Below are positions 1-5,298 of a DNA stretch of 5,298 bases, in pieces (the first letter of the stretch is position 1; the number at the start of each line of letters is the position of its first letter). Made by a program: the position numbers and the translations under genes. The notes beneath the pieces were generated by a model, which was not told the origin of the DNA, searched no databases, and saw only the letters and a program-made list of their open reading frames with translations. The stretch comes from Prevotellaceae bacterium (GTDB lineage Bacteria > Bacteroidota > Bacteroidia > Bacteroidales > UBA932): assembly GCA_031259655.1 (NCBI GenBank), contig JAIRLF010000179.1:1-5298 (forward strand). Reading direction: 5' to 3'.

Positions 1-2535
1 CTGAAAGGTAAAGTTACGGACAATGAAGGAAATCCGATTTCGGGCGCAGTGTTATTTATACGCGAAATAGCGCAGGGAATAGCGACAGACAGTAACGGAG
101 AATTTCAAATCAACCTGAAAGAAGGGACTTATACTTGCGAATTTAGTTCGCTGGGCTACGAAAAAAAGTCGATTACGGCGACAATCGACAAGCCTTTGCA
201 CACGATAGTCGTTTCGTTGAACGAAAAAGCGTACGAACTCGACGAAGTCGTGATTTCATCCCGTCGCGAAGACCCCGCGTATGCCATTATGCGCAAGGCG
301 ATTGCCATGGCGCCCTACTATCTGCATCAGGTCAGGAGCTACGAATCGGAAATATATCTGAAAGGAAGCATGAAATTCAACAAAATGGCGCGATGGATAG
401 AAATGCACGTCGATGAATTTAAAGTTATAAAAGGTGAGCTCTTCTTAATGGAATCGCATAACGAAGTAAAATTCACTTCTCCGGATAAATACGAGCAGAA
501 AGTAATTGCCGCATCGTCGAGTTTTCCAAAAGAGATGGTAAATGAGGACTCGCCAATGAATCTGGCGACTGCCAACATTTACGCCCCGAATATAAGAGGA
601 ATGATTTCGCCATTGTCGCCCAATGCGTTTACGTACTACAGATTTACGCTTGAGGGGAAAACCACCGAAGGAGAGCATATAATCAACAGGATACGCGTAG
701 AGCCCAAAAAAAACAGTCCGATGTTGCTGAGTGGACGGCTATATATTGTCAACGACAGCTGGAATGTATGTAATCTTGAACTTAACTGTTCCATATTTGG
801 AGTGAACGAATGGTTTACAGTTAATTATAGCGAGGTAAAGCCTTCGGTTTTTCTTCCGGTGGCTTACAACATCAGCGACAGTATACGTATCGGACTTATC
901 GGGCTGAGCGCGGACATAAAATATTATTCTTCGGTCAAATACAAGAATGTCGAAATAAACGAATCGTATGCAAATATCCTGACGGACAAAAATATTCCTC
1001 TCCCGGTGAAAGATACATTGACGGAAAAACCGAAAACGAAGAAACAATTGAAGATAGAAAAAGAACTCGAAACATTGTCTTCAAAAGAAAATCTCTCTAA
1101 CCGCGATGCTTATAAATTAGCCAAACTAATGATGGAAACGACCGAATCGGATGAAAGTAAAAAGAAACGCGAATCGCTTGAAATACCACCGCCAGATGAC
1201 AATGTGCATGTTACGGTCGATTCTTTAGCCAAGTCGCGCGATTCGGCTTACTGGGCTCAAATTCGCAGTTTGCCTTTGCAGAACGAAGAAATCGTCAGTT
1301 ATAAAAAGAAAGACAGTCTGGATATCAAACTCAAAGAGATACAAAAGTCGGATTCGAGCGACAACAAGTCTTTGTTTGGGAAAATTGTCTCCGGCTCGCG
1401 CATTAATTTCGGTAAAAAATATTGGTTTCGATATGGCGGATTATTGAGGACTGTGCCCGAATATAATTTTGTCGATGGAGTATGGCTGGGACAATCGCTC
1501 GTTTTTACAGTCGATTTCTCGAAGAAATATTCGTTAAGTCTCTATCCTTCCGCGTACTATGTAACCGCTCGACAAACCGTAAACTGGCAGGCGGGCGGAG
1601 TATTTAGATATGCGCCGATGAAAAACGGCAGATTCTTGATAGTAGGCGGAAACTCCACTTTCGATTTCAACAGGATTGGAGGAAGTTCGCGTCTGATAAA
1701 CTCAACTTTTTCGCTGGTTAACGCAAACAATTTCATAAAATTCTTCCAAAGCCGCTATATCAGAGTATCTAACAGAATCGATGCGGCAAACGGCTTTTTC
1801 GTAACGGCAAACGTCGATTTCGAAAAACGTAATGCTTTGGAGAACAACATGTCCTACAACTTTTACGGCAGAGAACCTTCGCCAAACCTCCCCAACGAAC
1901 AGTTGCCGCCAATGCCCGACAATACATTAACCAAAGTATCTGTACAATTGGAATATACGCCGCGCTACCGTTACCGGATGAGAGACGGACGAAAAAGATA
2001 TGTGTCATCCAAATATCCTACATTTACACTCAATTACGAAAAAGGCATCCCTGTAGATAACGCTCATTCGGCTTCGTTCGACAAAGCGGAGTTCAGCATC
2101 CATCAAGAAATCCCGTTAAACGCCTTCAACAGAATTGAATATCTGGCAAACGCCGGAACATTCCTGTCCTCGAAACGGGTATATTTCCCCGATTTTAAGC
2201 ACTGTAACAGCAACGAAATGTTTTTTACAACCAATCCGCTGCGAAACAGTTTCTGTATTGCAAACTACAGTTATTCAACCGACAAAAGCTGGTTTCAGAT
2301 GCATCTGAACTACACTTCCTCGTACCTCTTCCTCAAAAATCTTCCATTCCTGCAAAAACATCTCTTTGAAGAGTCGCTTTATGCCCGGACGCTCTTTATT
2401 CCGGGCACAAATTACTCCGAACTCGGATATTCGTTAGGACTCTTCAGAATCCTTGAAGCGGGTGTGTTTGTGGGATTTAAAGAAGGGAAATACGATGCCG
2501 TCGGATTCACGCTGAGCCTGCCTTTGAATTTTTGA
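1..2535 (+). CDS. DUF5686 family outer-membrane protein with N-terminal carboxypeptidase-D regulatory-like domain (5' partial)
   Basis: The reading frame is open from the first base, so the true start and the expected signal peptide lie upstream; 844 residues are visible. The GTG at 49 is not the start, because residues 1-16 (LKGKVTDNEGNPISGA) are the first strand of a CarboxypepD_reg-like beta-sandwich that continues through TDSNGEF and SSLGYE to about residue 76. The stretch DEVVISSRREDPAYAIMRKA (81-100) and YESEIYLKG (114-122) are typical of DUF5686. A charged K/E/S-rich linker covers about 337-396, followed by the family-like segment RDSAYWAQIRSLPL (413-426). From about 461 to the end the sequence alternates aromatic and polar residues like a beta-barrel and ends in Phe (LSLPLNF), the usual last residue of barrel proteins inserted by the BAM complex. 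The family is common in Bacteroidota and its substrate is unknown; an envelope role is inferred. Full-length relatives are, from memory, around 830-870 residues, so little is missing. The frame is intact. Confidence 0.9.
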   Translation: MKGKVTDNEGNPISGAVLFIREIAQGIATDSNGEFQINLKEGTYTCEFSSLGYEKKSITATIDKPLHTIVVSLNEKAYELDEVVISSRREDPAYAIMRKAIAMAPYYLHQVRSYESEIYLKGSMKFNKMARWIEMHVDEFKVIKGELFLMESHNEVKFTSPDKYEQKVIAASSSFPKEMVNEDSPMNLATANIYAPNIRGMISPLSPNAFTYYRFTLEGKTTEGEHIINRIRVEPKKNSPMLLSGRLYIVNDSWNVCNLELNCSIFGVNEWFTVNYSEVKPSVFLPVAYNISDSIRIGLIGLSADIKYYSSVKYKNVEINESYANILTDKNIPLPVKDTLTEKPKTKKQLKIEKELETLSSKENLSNRDAYKLAKLMMETTESDESKKKRESLEIPPPDDNVHVTVDSLAKSRDSAYWAQIRSLPLQNEEIVSYKKKDSLDIKLKEIQKSDSSDNKSLFGKIVSGSRINFGKKYWFRYGGLLRTVPEYNFVDGVWLGQSLVFTVDFSKKYSLSLYPSAYYVTARQTVNWQAGGVFRYAPMKNGRFLIVGGNSTFDFNRIGGSSRLINSTFSLVNANNFIKFFQSRYIRVSNRIDAANGFFVTANVDFEKRNALENNMSYNFYGREPSPNLPNEQLPPMPDNTLTKVSVQLEYTPRYRYRMRDGRKRYVSSKYPTFTLNYEKGIPVDNAHSASFDKAEFSIHQEIPLNAFNRIEYLANAGTFLSSKRVYFPDFKHCNSNEMFFTTNPLRNSFCIANYSYSTDKSWFQMHLNYTSSYLFLKNLPFLQKHLFEESLYARTLFIPGTNYSELGYSLGLFRILEAGVFVGFKEGKYDAVGFTLSLPLNF

Positions 2536-2536
2536 T

Positions 2537-2544
2537 TACATTTG
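2537..2544 (+). promoter_or_regulatory. Candidate -7 box (TACATTTG) for purM
   Basis: TACATTTG followed by C matches the Bacteroides primary-sigma -7 consensus TAnnTTTG exactly. It starts two bases after the stop of the upstream gene and would place the transcript start near 2551, leaving a leader of about 9 bases before the ATG at 2560. No good TTTG lies 19-21 bases upstream (GCTG at 2511-2514 is 22 away), so the -33 half is weak. The match could be chance, with purM simply read through from the upstream gene. Confidence 0.45.
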
Positions 2545-2559
2545 CCGAAAAATATTCGC

Positions 2560-3723
2560 ATGAACAACAGATACGAACAGCGCGGAGTCTCCGCATCAAA
2601 AGAAGATGTGCACAACGCAATTAAAAACATCGACAAAGGACTTTTTCCAAAAGCCTTTTGTAAAATTATCCCCGACACGCTGACGGGCGACCCCGAATAC
2701 TGCCTGGCAATGCACGCCGATGGAGCGGGAACAAAATCCTCGCTCGCATACGTTTACTGGAAAGAAACAGGCGATATGAGCGTCTGGAAAGGTATCGCTC
2801 AGGATGCTATCGTGATGAATATCGACGACCTGCTCTGCGTCGGAATCACCGGAAACATCCTGCTTTCGTCGACTATCGGACGCAACAAAAAACTGATACC
2901 GGGCGAAGTAATATCCACCATTATCGCAGGAACACAGGAGTTTGTCGATTCGATGCAGGCTCTTGGCATCGACATCTACCTGACAGGCGGCGAAACCGCC
3001 GACGTCGGAGACCTTGTGCGTACGGTAATAGTAGACAGCACTGTCACTTCGCGAATAAAACGAAGCGAAGTCATCGACAATGCCAACATCGCCGCCGGAG
3101 ATGTAATCGTTGGACTTGCATCGTCGGGACAGGCTTCGTACGAGACTGAATATAACGGAGGTATGGGCAGCAACGGACTGACTTCCGCACGCCACGACGT
3201 GCTCGCCTCCGAACCCATTGCAAGGCTGTATCCCGAAAGCTTCGACCCGGCAATACCCTCAAATCTGATATATTCCGGAAGCAAAAAATTGACCGACATG
3301 GTGAACGGCATTCCGGCAGGAAAACTTATCCTGTCGCCGACACGAACTTATGCCCCGGTAATCAAAGACATCCTCAAACTTCACCGCAAAAATATTCACG
3401 GAATGATTCACTGTTCGGGCGGCGCTCAAACGAAAATCCTGCATTTCGTCGACAACCTGCACGTTATCAAAGACAATCTCTTTCCCGTGCCACCATTGTT
3501 CGAACTCATTCGGCAGGAATCGAAAACCGAATGGAAAGAAATGTACCGCGTATTCAACATGGGACACCGAATGGAAATCTATCTCCCGGAACGTTACGCC
3601 GACGACATCGTCTCCATCTCGAAAAGCTACGCCATCGACGCTCAAATCGTAGGACGCGTCGAAAAAAGCGACTCGAAAAAATTGACGCTCTCCACCGCCG
3701 GCGGAAAGTTCGAATATGAGTAA
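2560..3723 (+). CDS. purM: Phosphoribosylformylglycinamidine cyclo-ligase (AIR synthetase), long Bacteroidota form
   Basis: This cytoplasmic enzyme closes FGAM to aminoimidazole ribonucleotide using ATP, in de novo purine synthesis. The 387-residue product has the PurM/PurL-superfamily signatures in order: HADGAGTKSS (52-61, phosphate/nucleotide loop), MNIDDLLCVG (86-95), TGGETADVGD (142-151), SNGLTSARHD (204-213), LSPTRTYAP (258-266), HCSGGAQTK (284-292) and FNMGHRME (332-339). It is about 40 residues longer than the E. coli enzyme (345), partly from an insertion at about 191-203 (see findings). ATG 2560 is preferred over the in-frame TTG at 2542 because the protein then begins MNNRYEQRGVSASKEDV, matching remembered Bacteroides homologues, and because the TTG lies inside a promoter-like box. 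No Shine-Dalgarno is visible. It sits 24 bases after the DUF5686 gene and may be partly co-transcribed with it. In some Bacteroides I recall purM next to prfA-pyrF; that is not the case here. A paralogous AIR-synthase-like function is possible but less likely. Confidence 0.92.
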   Translation: MNNRYEQRGVSASKEDVHNAIKNIDKGLFPKAFCKIIPDTLTGDPEYCLAMHADGAGTKSSLAYVYWKETGDMSVWKGIAQDAIVMNIDDLLCVGITGNILLSSTIGRNKKLIPGEVISTIIAGTQEFVDSMQALGIDIYLTGGETADVGDLVRTVIVDSTVTSRIKRSEVIDNANIAAGDVIVGLASSGQASYETEYNGGMGSNGLTSARHDVLASEPIARLYPESFDPAIPSNLIYSGSKKLTDMVNGIPAGKLILSPTRTYAPVIKDILKLHRKNIHGMIHCSGGAQTKILHFVDNLHVIKDNLFPVPPLFELIRQESKTEWKEMYRVFNMGHRMEIYLPERYADDIVSISKSYAIDAQIVGRVEKSDSKKLTLSTAGGKFEYE

Positions 3724-3861
3724 ACCGACAATGACGACATAATCTACTGTCACATTCTGAAATTAAAGAATCGTCAAAACAAACAAAAAAGCAAAAATCG
3801 TGTTTATCTTATCGGGTTTATTTTATTTTTATTATCTTTGCGAAATCTTATATAAAAAAAT
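3724..3861 (+). other. Intergenic region between purM and the glycosyltransferase gene
   Basis: This 138-base A/T-rich gap has no credible ORF and no clear hairpin followed by a T run, so no terminator for purM can be named. Its 3' third is almost entirely T and A and ends in the -7 box described separately. Confidence 0.7.
3833..3840 (+). promoter_or_regulatory. Candidate -7 box (TATCTTTG) for the glycosyltransferase gene
   Basis: TATCTTTG followed by C matches TAnnTTTG exactly and lies in an A/T-rich tract, as Bacteroidota promoters usually do. The predicted transcript start is near 3847, giving a leader of about 15 bases (ending TATAAAAAAAT) with no Shine-Dalgarno. The -33 element is poor: around 3808-3814 the sequence reads CTTATCG rather than TTTG. 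The box, its spacing to the ATG and the lack of any other candidate support independent transcription. Confidence 0.7.
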
Positions 3862-5139
3862 ATGAAGGCATTGATGTTTGGTTGGGAGTTTCCTCCACAT
3901 ATTTCAGGAGGTTTAGGTACAGCATCTTACGGGTTGACGAAAGGTCTTGCAAAATCCGGAGTTGAGATTTTATTTGTTATGCCGAAAGCTTCGGGAGACG
4001 AAGATTCGAGTATAGGACACATCATAAATGCAAGTGATGTAGTATCCAAAACAGATGTTTTTTTGGAAAATTATTGGACAAACGTAAATTTTTTGTCCAT
4101 TTCGTCAAGTCTTATCCCTTATTTGGGGTTCAACGATTACGAACAGTTGCGGGAAGAGAGTTTACACAAAGGCGCTTCCGTATCTCATTTGGGCGAAAAG
4201 TACACCTTTTCGGGAAAATACGGGGCGAATTTGATGGAAGAAGTTGCACGATACGCTATGGTCGCCGCAACAATCGCGCGCGAGAATGAATTTGACATCA
4301 TCCATGCCCACGACTGGTTAACGTATTTAGCCGGTATCGTTGCAAAAAAAATCTCCGGAAAACCCTTAGTCATACATGTACATGCAACCGAATTCGACCG
4401 TAGCGGCGAATCGGTCAATCAGGCAGTGTACGATTTGGAAAAACTCGGCATGGAAGAAGCCGACGCTATTATGGCAGTCAGCAATCTCACCCGCAACATC
4501 GTGATATCTAAGTATAACATACCGGAATCGAAAGTGTTTGCCGTTCACAATGCGGTCGATTTTTCGGAGACAAAGGCGACCGGACGGAACCACAGCATCA
4601 ACGAAAAGATAGTCACATTTTTGGGACGTATCACATTTCAGAAGGGACCCGAATATTTCATCGAAGCAGCAGACAAAGTCGCCGAACGTCTTCCGGGTGT
4701 GCGCTTTGTGATGGCAGGAAGCGGCGATATGATGAACAGAATGGTCAAACGGGTAGCCAAGTTGAATCTTGGCAGTCGGTTTCATTTCACCGGTTTTTTA
4801 AAAGGCGACGATGTCAATAAAATGTACTCGTACAGCGATGTTTACGTTATGCCGTCGGTTTCCGAGCCGTTCGGTATTTCTCCTTTGGAAGCCATGCGTT
4901 CGGGAGTTCCGGTGATAATCTCGAAACAGTCAGGCGTGTCGGAAATCCTGAAACATGCACTCAAAGTGAATTTCTGGGATGTCAATGCATTAGCGGATGC
5001 CATTTATGCACTCCTGACTTATAAGGGACTTAATAATATGATAGTACGCAGCGGCTTGGACGAAGTCAATTCTTTCAGTTGGGACAGCGCGGCTCAACTT
5101 GTAAAACGAATATATATCGACACTTTGGAAAAGCGCTGA
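3862..5139 (+). CDS. Glycosyltransferase family 4, glycogen-synthase-like
   Basis: The 425-residue product is a GT-B fold, retaining glycosyltransferase without signal peptide or membrane segment, so cytoplasmic. The N-terminal domain opens with FGWEFPPHISGGLGT (6-20), the glycine loop that in glycogen/starch synthases contacts the nucleotide-sugar phosphates. It continues with HAHDW (148-152) and IHVHATEFDRSGE (171-183). The C-terminal domain has VHNAVD (228-233), FLGRITFQKGPEYF (253-266), MAGSGDMM (284-291) and SEPFGISPLEAMRSGVP (334-350), which holds the EX7E pair Glu335/Glu343. The close remembered relatives are Bacteroides proteins encoded beside a GH57 amylase-like enzyme and a glycogen debranching enzyme, so synthesis or remodelling of intracellular alpha-glucan is the best inference. 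Those partners are not adjacent here. The start at 3862 is fixed by the conserved N-terminus and the -7 box 21 bases upstream. The donor sugar (ADP- or UDP-glucose) cannot be read from sequence; transfer to another glycan remains possible. Confidence 0.9.
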   Translation: MKALMFGWEFPPHISGGLGTASYGLTKGLAKSGVEILFVMPKASGDEDSSIGHIINASDVVSKTDVFLENYWTNVNFLSISSSLIPYLGFNDYEQLREESLHKGASVSHLGEKYTFSGKYGANLMEEVARYAMVAATIARENEFDIIHAHDWLTYLAGIVAKKISGKPLVIHVHATEFDRSGESVNQAVYDLEKLGMEEADAIMAVSNLTRNIVISKYNIPESKVFAVHNAVDFSETKATGRNHSINEKIVTFLGRITFQKGPEYFIEAADKVAERLPGVRFVMAGSGDMMNRMVKRVAKLNLGSRFHFTGFLKGDDVNKMYSYSDVYVMPSVSEPFGISPLEAMRSGVPVIISKQSGVSEILKHALKVNFWDVNALADAIYALLTYKGLNNMIVRSGLDEVNSFSWDSAAQLVKRIYIDTLEKR

Positions 5140-5164
5140 TTATAAGGTATAAACTGCATAGAGA

Positions 5165-5189
5165 ACAAATTTTTTCAGCAAAAATTTGT
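5165..5189. repeat. Perfect 10-bp inverted repeat overlapping the tRNA promoter
   Basis: ACAAATTTTT (5165-5174) and AAAAATTTGT (5180-5189) are exact reverse complements around a 5-base spacer, TCAGC. The repeat begins 25 bases after the glycosyltransferase stop, and its right arm contains the TTTG (5185-5188) proposed as the -33 element of the tRNA promoter. It could act as an operator-like palindrome or as a weak A/T-rich transcript-end hairpin. No T run follows it, so an ordinary intrinsic terminator is not supported. Confidence 0.75.
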
Positions 5190-5216
5190 GTATTAAAAAA
5201 TAATGTAGTACTTTTG
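5185..5216 (+). promoter_or_regulatory. Promoter of the initiator tRNA gene (TTTG-N20-TACTTTTG)
   Basis: TTTG at 5185-5188 and TACTTTTG at 5209-5216 are separated by exactly 20 bases and match the Bacteroides primary-sigma consensus TTTG-N19-21-TAnnTTTG at every fixed position, with T following where Y is favoured. Transcription would start near 5223, about 5 bases before the mature tRNA 5' end. This is the strongest promoter-like sequence of the window, as expected for a stable RNA gene. Confidence 0.85.
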
Positions 5217-5227
5217 TGCCGTCAAAT

Positions 5228-5298
<71 letters not shown>

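Noticed and set aside
49..51. GTG as start codon of the first gene
   Set aside because: The in-frame sequence before it encodes the first strand of the CarboxypepD_reg-like domain, so the gene begins outside the window.
706..713. Run of eight A in the DUF5686 gene as a slippage or frameshift site
   Set aside because: The frame continues intact through it with family-like sequence on both sides, so there is no sign of a programmed or accidental shift.
2596..3195. 199-codon open frame on the minus strand inside purM
   Set aside because: It lies wholly within a well-supported purM, its product is Ser/Val/Asp/Phe-rich with no recognisable motif, and it reflects codon bias of the sense gene.
3259..3753. 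164-codon open frame on the minus strand across the purM 3' end
   Set aside because: It is antisense to conserved purM motifs, with no promoter-like sequence or recognisable domain; treated as a shadow.
3724..3832. Possible riboswitch or small RNA in the purM-glycosyltransferase gap
   Set aside because: No paired stems or purine-riboswitch-like core are visible, and the predicted transcript start leaves only a leader of about 15 bases.
4366..4785. 139-codon open frame on the minus strand inside the glycosyltransferase gene
   Set aside because: It is antisense to the conserved GT4 core and its translation resembles no family I know.
5165..5200. Inverted repeat as a standard rho-independent terminator
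   Set aside because: The stem has almost no G:C pairs and is followed by GTATTAAAAAA rather than a T run; kept only as an inverted repeat.

Overview
The window looks like chromosomal DNA from a member of the Bacteroidota, most likely the order Bacteroidales. Three things point there: (i) the protein families (a CarboxypepD_reg-like/DUF5686 outer-membrane protein, the long Bacteroidota type of PurM, and the short glycogen-synthase-like GT4 protein beginning MKALMFGWEFPPHISGGLGT); (ii) the absence of recognisable Shine-Dalgarno sequences, with A/T-rich leaders instead; (iii) a TAnnTTTG -7 box of the Bacteroides primary-sigma type in front of three of the four genes. The genus cannot be settled from this sequence.

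Layout, all on the + strand: 1-2535 is a DUF5686-type outer-membrane protein gene open at the left edge. After 24 bases comes purM (2560-3723; AIR synthetase, purine biosynthesis). A 138-base A/T-rich gap carries a -7 box and leads to a family-4 glycosyltransferase resembling glycogen synthase (3862-5139). A second gap (5140-5227) holds a perfect 10-bp inverted repeat and the best promoter of the window (TTTG-N20-TAnnTTTG). It precedes an initiator tRNA-Met(CAT) that begins at 5228 and is cut by the right edge two bases short of the end of its body.

The genes do not form an obvious single pathway: envelope biogenesis, purine synthesis, storage-polysaccharide synthesis and translation initiation sit side by side, and the promoters suggest largely independent units. 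No mobile element, CRISPR array, toxin/defence module or other accessory system is visible. This is an ordinary core-genome stretch. The points most worth a second look are the expanded loop in PurM that lacks the usual His, the promoter box lying on the alternative purM start, the inverted repeat overlapping the tRNA -33 element, and the glycosyltransferase apparently standing apart from its usual glycogen/alpha-glucan partners.
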